Shown: positions 6,952 to 14,375, counted from the first letter of the stretch. The stretch is 15,597 nucleotides of DNA from an uncultured Collinsella sp. (GCA_900550815.1 URTW01000025.1:1-15597), one strand, 5' to 3'. Notes: generated by a model not told the origin, from the letters alone. Program-made: numbers and translations.

Positions 6952-7643
6952 GCATCCGCGACAACCTTGATATCTCGGCCTATCTGGTACTCGGCCCCGA
7001 AAACACGCTCGGGCGCCCCGTGGGCGATGTGGTGGCCCAGGCGCTCGACGCCGGCTTTACCTGCATCCAGGTGCGCTCCAAGGTGGCAAGCGCCCGCGAG
7101 ATCATTGCGCTGACCGGCGACGCCGCGCAGGCAATCGCACAGGCCGGCAAGACCGGTCAGGTCGCCCTGTTAATCGACGACCGTCTGGTCTGGGTGCTGG
7201 CCGCGCGCGAGCAGGGTAGCGCTGTCGACGGGGTGCACGTGGGCCATAGCGATATTCCCGTCGAGGTCTGTCGCAAGTTGCTGGGCCCCGACGCCATCGT
7301 GGGCCTTTCGGCCCGTTGCGAGGAGATGCTCGAGTACGTCAAGACCGCCGATATGAGTTTGGTCGACTACCTTGGCATCGGCCCACTCCACGAGACCGAG
7401 ACCAAGCGCGACTGCGGACGCGCGGCCGACGGCTCTATCATCACCAAGAGCTTTGAGGACCTGGCCGCGCTCCATGCGGCAAGCCCCGTGCCCATCGTGG
7501 TGGGCGGCGGCGTCAAGACGGCCGACCTGCCGCAGCTCAAGGCCACCGGCGTCGCTGGCTTCATTGTGGTGCGCGCCGTCTGCAGTGCCGACGCCCCCTA
7601 CGCCGCCGCCAAGGAGCTCGTCGCCACCTGGCAGCAGGCGTAG
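6948..7643 (+). CDS. thiE: Thiamin-phosphate synthase
   Basis: ThiE joins hydroxymethylpyrimidine diphosphate to thiazole phosphate to give thiamin phosphate. The 231-aa TIM barrel shows the family motifs in order: CIQVRSK (Arg43 and Lys45, pyrophosphate-binding), LLIDDR (77-78), DGVHVGHSD (Asp102), VGLSAR (Ser121), YLGIGPLHETETKRD (Lys153) and VVGGGV (186-188). The Asn-Asp pair of the B. subtilis enzyme (Asn92, Asp93) is Asp-Asp here, a small departure. The ATG overlaps the stop of the preceding gene (ATGA) and has AGGAGG at 6935-6940. No thiD or thiC lies in the window, so the operon is a salvage set dependent on pyrimidine made or imported elsewhere. Expression may be reduced by polarity from the thiM stop codon. 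Confidence 0.9.
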   Translation: MSIRDNLDISAYLVLGPENTLGRPVGDVVAQALDAGFTCIQVRSKVASAREIIALTGDAAQAIAQAGKTGQVALLIDDRLVWVLAAREQGSAVDGVHVGHSDIPVEVCRKLLGPDAIVGLSARCEEMLEYVKTADMSLVDYLGIGPLHETETKRDCGRAADGSIITKSFEDLAALHAASPVPIVVGGGVKTADLPQLKATGVAGFIVVRAVCSADAPYAAAKELVATWQQA

Positions 7644-7687
7644 GCTCAGGCCGAGCAGCTGATTCGCAGCCTCATATCTTCAGCAAT

Positions 7688-7733
7688 GGAAAGCGCATCC
7701 CAGTTTGAGCCTCCATTCCGGGATGCACTTTCC
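7688..7733. other. Long hairpin between convergent thiE and lipase genes
   Basis: GGAAAGCGCATCCC (7688-7701) pairs with GGGATGCACTTTCC (7720-7733) over 14 bp with one mismatch and an 18-nt loop. No U-run follows on either strand, so it is not a textbook intrinsic terminator. Its position between two convergent stop codons still suggests transcript ending or 3'-end protection. Confidence 0.5.
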
Positions 7734-7755
7734 GCCGAGATGGCGGCAGCAGCCT

Positions 7756-8625
7756 CTACCCCGCCAGATACGCTTCCAACGCCGGCAAAGTCGCCTCCGC
7801 ATCGCGGCGACCAATCTGGTAGATGCGCTCAAGTTCATCGGGCTCGCGACACAGCGACGGCACCTTCACCGATTCGCTCGGACGCACCACAAAGATCTCG
7901 CCGGCAGCCTCGCGACGTGCCAGGTCATCGAGCGTGGCATTGTAGACCTCATGCCGATGCTCAAGCGCTGCAACAAACTCCGGGTAGTGACGGAACACGC
8001 GCCGCAGCATGGGCATCACGCTGTTGGGTTGCTTCACAAAGCCCGCCGGCTGCGTGAGTACCACGATATTGCGGTCATACCCCTGCGCAAACAGCCACGC
8101 GCTGGGAATAGAATCAGCCACGCCACCATCCAGATACTTATGCCCGTCAATAGCAACGGGACGCGTCGCCACGGGAATTGCCGACGACGCCCGAATCCAC
8201 TCGATATCGCGCTCGTCGCCATACGGCAGATCGTGATAGACGGCCTTGCCCGTCTCGATATCGGTACACACGCACGTAAATCGCATGGGACAGGTGCGAT
8301 ACGCCTCCAAGTCGATGGGATCGCGCTCGATAGGCACCTCGTGATAAGCAAAGTCGGCATTGTACATATCGCCGGTTCGCAGCCAGCTGGTCACGCTCGC
8401 ATAGCGCTTGTCGGCGCAATAGGCCTTGTTATAGCGAATGGCGCGGCCGATCTGGCGCGATTTAAAGTTGTAGCCAAACGCCGCGCCCGCCGAGACACCC
8501 ACCATATGGTCGCAAGTTAAGCCATGCTCCATCCATACGTCGAGCACGCCCGCCGTATACATGCCGCGGTAGCCGCCTCCCTCGAGTGCCAGCCCCACCG
8601 TGCGCGTCGTATTTGACTGTGCCAT
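7756..8625 (-). CDS. Patatin-like phospholipase (RssA/YjjU type)
   Basis: A 289-aa protein with the complete patatin signature: the oxyanion glycine loop GGGYRG (16-21), the nucleophile motif GVSAG with Ser45, and the DGG box with Asp166 completing the Ser-Asp dyad. TDIETGKAVYHD and RASSAIPVATRPV are typical of the bacterial YjjU/RssA-type subgroup. It should act as a lipid acyl hydrolase in the cytoplasm or at the inner membrane face; there is no signal peptide or transmembrane helix. The ATG at 8625 is preceded by GGAGATGG, with the SD core about 8 nt away. It is a single gene divergent from the cyclic-di-GMP pair and convergent with thiE. Its substrate is unknown. Confidence 0.87.
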   Translation of the reverse strand: MAQSNTTRTVGLALEGGGYRGMYTAGVLDVWMEHGLTCDHMVGVSAGAAFGYNFKSRQIGRAIRYNKAYCADKRYASVTSWLRTGDMYNADFAYHEVPIERDPIDLEAYRTCPMRFTCVCTDIETGKAVYHDLPYGDERDIEWIRASSAIPVATRPVAIDGHKYLDGGVADSIPSAWLFAQGYDRNIVVLTQPAGFVKQPNSVMPMLRRVFRHYPEFVAALEHRHEVYNATLDDLARREAAGEIFVVRPSESVKVPSLCREPDELERIYQIGRRDAEATLPALEAYLAG

Positions 8626-8949
8626 GCGACCATCTCCGTCCCCGCAAATTCAAACGGAACAAGTATACCCGTCAACATATATCGTCTCAGTCGCATTTTC
8701 ATCGAACATCGCATCGTCGCGCCACCGCCTGTCGAACAATAGCCGCCCACAGCATGTGCACCCATATATAATTGTGTGCTGTTGTTTACACTACTCAGCT
8801 GTTATCAACAGCGAACATTAGCCGACAAATTAACTCAACAACGCAGCAAGGCGGGGGCCTGGATACACGCAAAACGCCGAGCAACGACGCGTGTACACAA
8901 CAAACTCGCCCGACGCAATCCGCCCCGACCTCAGAAAGCCGCTTAGAAC
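8626..8949. other. Divergent intergenic region with promoter-like sequence and two inverted repeats
   Basis: This 324-bp stretch has no credible gene. It is less GC-rich than its surroundings in 8760-8835. A perfect -10 hexamer TATAAT occurs on the plus strand at 8767-8772 without a clear -35, and TATACT occurs on the minus strand at 8667-8662 facing the lipase gene. GCTGTT-ATC-AACAGC (8798-8812) is a perfect 6-bp inverted repeat. TACACGC (8864-8870) pairs with GCGTGTA (8889-8895) in the leader of the cyclic-di-GMP gene. I looked for a cyclic-di-GMP riboswitch and did not find its conserved core. Confidence 0.5.
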
Positions 8950-11667
8950 ATGGATACTGTCAGCAATTACACCGAAACGCTCGAAAAGACCGTCCGTGAC
9001 CTTCTCGAGCGGCAGGAGGATCTGATCAGGACTGCCTTTACCGACCAGCTTACTGGGCTTGGCAACCGTGGCGGCTTTGCCCGTTCCCTCGAGGAGCTCT
9101 GGGAGCAGGACGCCCCCGTTACCATGGCGTTCATCGATATCGACAATCTCAAGCACTGCAACGACGTCTTTGGGCATGACGAGGGCAACCGCTATATCTT
9201 GCAGGTAAGTCTCTATCTTAAGCTGTATATGAAGGTGGGCGAAGCGGCGTTTCGCATAGGCGGCGACGAGTTTGCCATCCTATCTACGATTGCAACCGAG
9301 GACGACCTCGCCGAACGTCTGAAACACTGCCGAACGGTTCTGCTCAAAAACTACGATTCCGAGATGCCCCGCGCGTTTAGCTACGGAGTGTCACATGCCG
9401 ACCCTGCCCTGGGCGAAGCTTCCAATCGCATGACGCTCGAGGCCGACCATCGCATGTACGACTACAAGCTACGTCATGCCATGCACCTCGATCGACGCAA
9501 TATCACGCAAGTTCACGCCGACGACTTCGAAATAAGCGATCGTATTTTTGACGCCTTTTCGATGCTCAACGAGGGCCGTTATTTCTTTATCGAGAACTTG
9601 GACAAACATCGCACCCTTTGGTCACAAGGTGCCTTGCGCGATCTTGGCCTTCCCTCAGAGCACATAGACAACTGTCGCGATTACTGGAAAACGCGCGTCC
9701 ATCCCGACGACCTTGAGGCCTTCGTCAACGACATCGACCAAGTCTACAACGGTACCAAGCACCGTCGCGTCATGCAGTATCGTGTGCGCAACGCCGTCGG
9801 CGACTACGTCCTTTGCCGTGCTCGCGGGTTTCGTATCGACGGCGACGGAAATGTCCCCTCGCTCTATGTCGGCGAGCTCGTCAACCACTCACTTGCCGAA
9901 ACCGTCGACGCCGCCACAGGCCTCGGAACGCAGCGCAGGCTGGGCACTGCCAGCGATACCTGCCGCCTCGACCGTTGCAAGACAGGGCTTATAGCGGTGC
10001 GCGTTCGTGGCACGACAAAGCTCAACGAGCTCTACGGGGCCGAGGCTGTCGACAACATGCTTGCCGAATACGCGGGCCGCATGCTGTCGATCACCCGCGG
10101 CAGGAGCCGGGTCTACCGTTCACGAAGCGTCCAGTTTGTCGTGCTCAGCAACGATTTGGACCACGAGGCATTCGAGCAACTGACCCGCCACCTTAAAGAG
10201 GCCGTTTTCGCTCCTGTGCAAATCGCAGGCGACACCATTGCTCCCGTCTGTCTTGTCGTCCCAACCTTTTACGAACGCCTGGACTCCCAAGCATCGACTG
10301 TTTTGGGCGAACTCGATCGTCGCCTTCGCACAGCTGGCGGGCTTGTCCCCAACGACAGCCTCCCTATACCCGAGGTCGAACGCAAAAGCGCCATCGCCGA
10401 ACGCATCGATATGCTCACGGGCCTCTATCGACCCAGCGAGTTTATGCGGCGCGCCAACGCATTTCTCGAGGCAAGGCGCGACGGCACCTGGTGCATCGCC
10501 ACGGTCGACATGGGCCACATGCGCCTGTTTAATGAATGGCACGGCCAGGCCGAGGGCGACCGCGTACTCGCCGATGTGGGCACGGTCCTCAAGGACATCG
10601 AGAATGCCGATATGGGCGTCGCAGGGTACTGGGGCCAAGATGACTTTTGCGTACTCATCCCTTTTAAGCACATCACCGTCCATCAAATCTACAACCGCGT
10701 TCGCGAGGCCGTAGCCAGACATGATGATGGCGTAGGCTTCTGGCCGTCCATGGGCGTTTACCCCATCGACTCCAATGAGGAAATCACTATCGACGCGCAG
10801 GCCAAGGCCATGTTTACCAATCGACGCGCCAAAAACGACTTTAAGGAGCGCATTGCCGTTTTCCGCCCCGAGGAATATGAGCATGAGGTTGCGTTCCACC
10901 ACACGCTAACCGAGTTCCAGTATGCGCTCTCAAACGGCCGCATCACGTACTACCTGCAGCCCCAGGTCGACATGGAAACCGGCGAGATCATTGGCGCCGA
11001 GGCACTCACGCGCTGGATTGACAAGGACGGTTCTCTCATTTCGCCCGCAACGTTTATCCCCGCACTCGAGGAAAGCGGCTTTGTGGTGACGCTCGACAAG
11101 TACATTTGGCAGGGTGTCGCCTCGTGGCTGCGCGAACGCATCAATCGAGGACTTCGTGTGGTTCCGGTTTCGCTTAATGTGTCGCGCGTGGATATCCTTG
11201 CCTGCGATGTGGCCGAGCATATGGGGGCGCTTGCCGCCCAATACAACCTACCGCCCGAGCTCATGCGTATCGAGATCACTGAGACGGCTTATACGGGAGA
11301 GTCCGAGGCCGTGGACAAACTGACGGCCGACCTGCACACCCGCGGCTTCTCGACCTATATGGACGATTTTGGCACCGGCCAGTCCACGCTCGCGATGCTC
11401 AAGAACGTCAACGTCGACGTCATCAAGCTCGACCGCACCTTTGTGCCCACCGACCGTGATCAAGGCCGCAGCACGCAAATCATTTCATCGATGCTCGAAA
11501 TGGCGCAGTCGCTCCATCTGCCCGTCGTGGTCGAAGGCGTCGAGACAGATGAGCAGGCGAACATGCTACGACAAATGGGCGCCCGCTACGCTCAGGGCTT
11601 CCTCTACTACCGCCCCATGCCGGCGAAGGATTTTGAGGCATTGCTCGATGGTGGCAATAACAACTGA
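8950..11667 (+). CDS. Soluble GGDEF-PAS-GGDEF*-GGDEF*-EAL cyclic-di-GMP protein
   Basis: A 905-aa protein with no membrane segments. After a short coiled coil (about 5-28), GGDEF domain 1 (30-175) is intact: DQLTGLGNR, FIDID with Asp63 and RIGGDEF (104-108). No RxxD inhibitory site precedes it. A PAS_3-like domain follows (about 205-312, with VHPDD and YRVRNAVGDYVLC). A degenerate GGDEF (320-460) has SVQFV at the active site. A second degenerate GGDEF (485-635) has GQDDF at 562-566. The EAL domain (655-900) looks active: EAL at 684-686, Asn743, Glu775/Glu778, DDFGTG at 805-810, Lys826 and Glu862. It could both make and hydrolyse cyclic-di-GMP, with net direction set by the PAS signal. The ribosome-binding site is weak (AGAAAG, 13-18 nt upstream). 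The next gene is its paralogue. Confidence 0.9.
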   Translation: MDTVSNYTETLEKTVRDLLERQEDLIRTAFTDQLTGLGNRGGFARSLEELWEQDAPVTMAFIDIDNLKHCNDVFGHDEGNRYILQVSLYLKLYMKVGEAAFRIGGDEFAILSTIATEDDLAERLKHCRTVLLKNYDSEMPRAFSYGVSHADPALGEASNRMTLEADHRMYDYKLRHAMHLDRRNITQVHADDFEISDRIFDAFSMLNEGRYFFIENLDKHRTLWSQGALRDLGLPSEHIDNCRDYWKTRVHPDDLEAFVNDIDQVYNGTKHRRVMQYRVRNAVGDYVLCRARGFRIDGDGNVPSLYVGELVNHSLAETVDAATGLGTQRRLGTASDTCRLDRCKTGLIAVRVRGTTKLNELYGAEAVDNMLAEYAGRMLSITRGRSRVYRSRSVQFVVLSNDLDHEAFEQLTRHLKEAVFAPVQIAGDTIAPVCLVVPTFYERLDSQASTVLGELDRRLRTAGGLVPNDSLPIPEVERKSAIAERIDMLTGLYRPSEFMRRANAFLEARRDGTWCIATVDMGHMRLFNEWHGQAEGDRVLADVGTVLKDIENADMGVAGYWGQDDFCVLIPFKHITVHQIYNRVREAVARHDDGVGFWPSMGVYPIDSNEEITIDAQAKAMFTNRRAKNDFKERIAVFRPEEYEHEVAFHHTLTEFQYALSNGRITYYLQPQVDMETGEIIGAEALTRWIDKDGSLISPATFIPALEESGFVVTLDKYIWQGVASWLRERINRGLRVVPVSLNVSRVDILACDVAEHMGALAAQYNLPPELMRIEITETAYTGESEAVDKLTADLHTRGFSTYMDDFGTGQSTLAMLKNVNVDVIKLDRTFVPTDRDQGRSTQIISSMLEMAQSLHLPVVVEGVETDEQANMLRQMGARYAQGFLYYRPMPAKDFEALLDGGNNN

Positions 11668-11724
11668 TACGCTCGCGCGCAAAACGCCACCGTCGAAGGG
11701 ACATTTGTCTCCATTAGCTAACTT

Positions 11725-11755
11725 ATATCCCCAATTCAAACCGAATTGGGGATAT
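11725..11755. promoter_or_regulatory. Perfect 13-bp inverted repeat between the two cyclic-di-GMP genes
   Basis: ATATCCCCAATTC (11725-11737) and GAATTGGGGATAT (11743-11755) are exact reverse complements separated by AAACC. No U-run follows on the plus strand, so a terminator is less likely than an operator or a structured leader. The right arm overlaps TATGAT (11753-11758), a good -10 hexamer, with the ribosome-binding site about 20 nt further on. A protein bound here would control a promoter for the downstream diguanylate cyclase. Confidence 0.6.
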
Positions 11756-11793
11756 GATACAAACCGTTGTTCCGCCCAAGGAGGTTATCCATC

Positions 11794-13323
11794 ATGAACG
11801 AGTCATATCGCCTGGGCGAGCAATCGATTATTGCCTATCTTCAGCGACTTGCGAACGGCGTCTCGACCGCTGAACTCGATGTTGCCGCGCTGCCTGCTGG
11901 GCTACGCGCCGTTGGTGAGCAACTGCAAAAGACGCATGCCATCCTGCAACAAGAGCGCCAGCTGCTTGAGCGCAACGCCTATATCGATCCGCTCACCAAC
12001 TTGGGCAACCGCAACGGATTCGACCGTCACGTCGAGCAACTCTGGCGCAAAGGCGACCCCTTCACCTGCGCCTATATTGACATCGACCATCTCAAACATT
12101 GCAATGATAGGTTTGGCCACGCCGAAGGCAATCGCTATATTCTGAGCATCTGCCGCACGCTCTCCGAAACCATGGAGCACGATGAGATGCTGTTCCGTAT
12201 CGGTGGAGACGAGTTTGTGCTCATCTCGCTCTCCGCAAACGAGACTGAACTCGAGCAGCGCTTGGAACAGGTACGTGCCGGGCTGATCGAGGCGAGCTCA
12301 GGTGGCAAGGCGCCTATGATCGGCAGCTTTAGCTTTGGCTGCTCGCGCGTCGATCCACTTGCCGGCGACACGCGTCGCCAGATGACGATGGATGCCGATC
12401 GCAAGATGTATCGCTATAAGCTTATGCATCGTGTGCAGCAACCGAAAGACAGTGACGCGCCGCAACGCCCAATCGTCGATCAGCTTCCCTGCAACGACCG
12501 GGTGTTCCAAGCGATCTCCATGAGCTCCGAGACGCGCTATCCGTTCATCCTTAACCTCGATACGGGCGAATCGCAATGGTCGGTTAACGCCGTGCGCGAT
12601 TTTGACCTGCCCTCCCAGCATCCTTTTAATTCGGTCGATATGTGGCTTGCCCGCGTTCATCCCGAGGACCGCGACAACGTACGCGCCGAGCTCGACATGG
12701 TGATAAACGGCACGTGGCACTTCCACTACATGCAGTATCGCGTAATGGATGCCACCGGAAAATACGTGCTTTGCGACTGCACGGGCTACCGCTTGGACGG
12801 CACCGATACCGAGCCCAGCATGTATGTGGGCATTATCGTCAACCGAAGCCTAGCGGATACGACCGATTCCGTGACCGGCCTGGGCGATATTCACGCCCTG
12901 GTCAACGCCATTGGCGAAATGCGTCGCGTGGCGCGCGAGGCAGGCTTTATTGCCATTAAGGTTGACGATATCGCCGAGGTCAATGCCCGCTTTGGATTCG
13001 ATGCAGGCGCCCGCGTGCTCGCCGAAAGCGCCGCCTGCCTCATGGATTGTTCGCGCGGCAAGGGCCGCCTGTTCCGCTCGACGGGGCCGATGTTCGTGGC
13101 ACTCTTCGATGAACTCGGCCCCGAGGCAATCGACGAGATCGCAAGCGACATCGAACGGTTCCTGGGTTCTCCTGTGCTCATCGGCTCGCTTGAATATCAG
13201 CCGCCCATTCGCGTGGCCACGCTTCATCTGGACGGCGTCGACCGTCAGCCCGTTTCCATTTTGAACGAGCTCAAAGCGTTGCTCCGGAAAGCCGTGCAGG
13301 TGCCAGGTACCAAACTGGATTAG
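11794..13323 (+). CDS. Diguanylate cyclase with GGDEF-PAS-GGDEF* architecture
   Basis: A 509-aa soluble protein. A helical, coiled-coil-like N-terminus (about 35-62) leads into an intact GGDEF domain (63-212): DPLTNLGNR, YIDID, HCNDRFGHAEGN and RIGGDEF (137-141). No RxxD inhibitory site is present. A PAS_3-like domain (about 245-350, with VHPEDR and YRVMDATGKYVLC) and a degenerate GGDEF (360-500, with GPMFV at the active site) follow. It matches the first part of the preceding gene domain by domain but has no EAL, so it should only synthesise cyclic-di-GMP. The ATG at 11794 is preceded by AAGGAGGTTATCC (11778-11790), matching 12 of 13 positions of the ideal anti-16S sequence. An in-frame upstream ATG at 11767 lies before this site and is rejected. 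Strong translation initiation contrasts with its neighbour. Confidence 0.9.
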   Translation: MNESYRLGEQSIIAYLQRLANGVSTAELDVAALPAGLRAVGEQLQKTHAILQQERQLLERNAYIDPLTNLGNRNGFDRHVEQLWRKGDPFTCAYIDIDHLKHCNDRFGHAEGNRYILSICRTLSETMEHDEMLFRIGGDEFVLISLSANETELEQRLEQVRAGLIEASSGGKAPMIGSFSFGCSRVDPLAGDTRRQMTMDADRKMYRYKLMHRVQQPKDSDAPQRPIVDQLPCNDRVFQAISMSSETRYPFILNLDTGESQWSVNAVRDFDLPSQHPFNSVDMWLARVHPEDRDNVRAELDMVINGTWHFHYMQYRVMDATGKYVLCDCTGYRLDGTDTEPSMYVGIIVNRSLADTTDSVTGLGDIHALVNAIGEMRRVAREAGFIAIKVDDIAEVNARFGFDAGARVLAESAACLMDCSRGKGRLFRSTGPMFVALFDELGPEAIDEIASDIERFLGSPVLIGSLEYQPPIRVATLHLDGVDRQPVSILNELKALLRKAVQVPGTKLD

Positions 13324-13360
13324 CGCCGCGCCCGCGCCGCCTCCCCCATCGTGCGATAAT

Positions 13361-13391
13361 CCTCTGCAGAAGTCACCTAAAGCAGAGGGAG
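13361..13391 (+). promoter_or_regulatory. Hairpin overlapping the ribosome-binding site of the flavoprotein gene
   Basis: CCTCTGC (13361-13367) is the exact complement of GCAGAGG (13382-13388), which overlaps the ribosome-binding site GAGGGAG (13385-13391). If both arms are transcribed the hairpin would mask the site. GATAAT at 13355-13360, preceded by TGC in extended -10 style, could be a local promoter. In that case the 5' arm would be partly untranscribed, so the two readings compete. Confidence 0.35.
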
Positions 13392-13397
13392 TTTGTG

Positions 13398-14021
13398 ATG
13401 AAGGTTCTTTTGGTCAATGGCAGCCCCAAGGCAAACGGCAACACCGCCCGCGCACTCGCCGAGGTCGCCGAGCAGCTCAATGCCGAAGGCATTGATACCG
13501 AGGTGTTTCAGCTGGGCGCCAAGCCCATTCGCGATTGTATCGGTTGCGGCCAGTGCGGCAAGCTTTGCGGTCGCTGTACCTTTGACGATGACGTGGTGAA
13601 CGAGCTCATCGCTGCCGCCGAGCAAGCAGACGGCTTTGTCTTTGGCTCACCCGTCTACTACGCGCACCCCAGCGGCCGCATCCTTTCGGCCCTCGATCGC
13701 GCCTTCTATGCCGGCGGGCATGCCTTTGAGCACAAACCCGGCGCCGCGGTCGCCGTCGCCCGTCGCGGCGGCACGGCAACCACGTTCGATGTGCTCAACA
13801 AGTACTTCACCATTAAGCAGATGCCCGTAGTTGCTTCCACCTACTGGAACAACGTGTTTGGCCGCGTGCCCGGCGACGCCGATGGGGATGCCGAGGGCCT
13901 TGCCACCATGCGAAACATCGGTAAGAACATGGCTTGGCTCCTACGTTGCATCGAGGCCGGACAGGCCGCCGGTATCAACGCACCCGAGGCAGATCGAGCA
14001 ACGACCAACTTCATTCGATAG
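13398..14021 (+). CDS. Flavodoxin-fold NADPH-dependent FMN reductase / iron-sulfur flavoprotein-like protein
   Basis: A 207-aa cytoplasmic redox protein. The N-terminal VNGSPKANGNTA (7-17) is the FMN-phosphate loop of the NADPH-dependent FMN reductase family, and GSPVYY (83-88) is the second flavin-binding motif. Between them lies the cysteine cluster C47-X2-C50-X2-C53-X3-C57-X2-C60. It resembles the compact CX2CX2CX4-7C motif that holds a 4Fe-4S cluster in archaeal and clostridial iron-sulfur flavoproteins, but with five cysteines. Such proteins pass electrons between ferredoxin, flavin and small acceptors including oxygen species or quinones. The ATG at 13398 is chosen over the in-frame GTG three bases earlier because of its spacing from GAGGGAG. 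The ArsC-like gene follows by 12 nt, so they are probably one operon. The physiological partner is unknown. Confidence 0.82.
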   Translation: MKVLLVNGSPKANGNTARALAEVAEQLNAEGIDTEVFQLGAKPIRDCIGCGQCGKLCGRCTFDDDVVNELIAAAEQADGFVFGSPVYYAHPSGRILSALDRAFYAGGHAFEHKPGAAVAVARRGGTATTFDVLNKYFTIKQMPVVASTYWNNVFGRVPGDADGDAEGLATMRNIGKNMAWLLRCIEAGQAAGINAPEADRATTNFIR

Positions 14022-14033
14022 AGCGGCGGAACC

Positions 14034-14375
14034 ATGAATATTCAAATCTTCGGGACTAAGAAGTCGTTCGACACCAAAAAGGCCCAGCGCTATTTTAAGG
14101 AGCGCCGCATTAAGGTGCAGTTTATCGACCTTAAGGAAAAGGAGATGAGCAAAGGCGAGCTCACGAGCGTGATGCAGGCGGTCGGCGGCATCGACAAGCT
14201 GCTCAACCCCAAAGCCAAGGACGAGGAGACGCGCGCGCTCATTCAGCATCTCACCCCCAGTCAGCGCTTCGACAAGCTGCTCGAGAACCAGCAGGTCTTG
14301 GCCGAGCCCATCGTGCGCAACGGCAAAAAGGCCACCGTCGGTTATTGCCCCGATGTATGGGGAGCCTGGGAGTAG
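14034..14375 (+). CDS. ArsC/Spx-fold protein lacking the catalytic cysteine
   Basis: A 113-aa thioredoxin-fold protein of the ArsC/YffB/Spx family, of normal length. The start MNIQIFGTKKSFDTKKAQRYFKERR lines up with relatives reading GxKKCxDTKKA, but the catalytic Cys is Ser11 here. The only cysteine is Cys104 in GYCPDVW near the C-terminus. The conserved LLNP (57-60) and the AEPIVRNGKKATVGY stretch, including the usual cis-Pro strand, are intact, so the fold should be kept. Arsenate reduction by the normal thiol mechanism is therefore unlikely. A binding or regulatory role, or chemistry through Cys104, is possible. It follows the flavoprotein gene by 12 nt with a weak GGCGG ribosome-binding site and probably shares its transcript. 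Not spx in any strict sense, since the CxxC switch is absent. Confidence 0.8.
   Translation: MNIQIFGTKKSFDTKKAQRYFKERRIKVQFIDLKEKEMSKGELTSVMQAVGGIDKLLNPKAKDEETRALIQHLTPSQRFDKLLENQQVLAEPIVRNGKKATVGYCPDVWGAWE

Noticed and set aside
8830..8949. Possible cyclic-di-GMP (GEMM) riboswitch before the GGDEF-EAL gene
   Set aside because: Fragments such as ACGCAAAACGCC recall the motif, but the conserved core and the tetraloop-receptor arrangement are not present in order.
10120..10902. 260-codon minus-strand open frame inside the GGDEF-EAL gene
   Set aside because: It has no domain motifs and lies wholly within the well-supported GGDEF region of the plus-strand gene.
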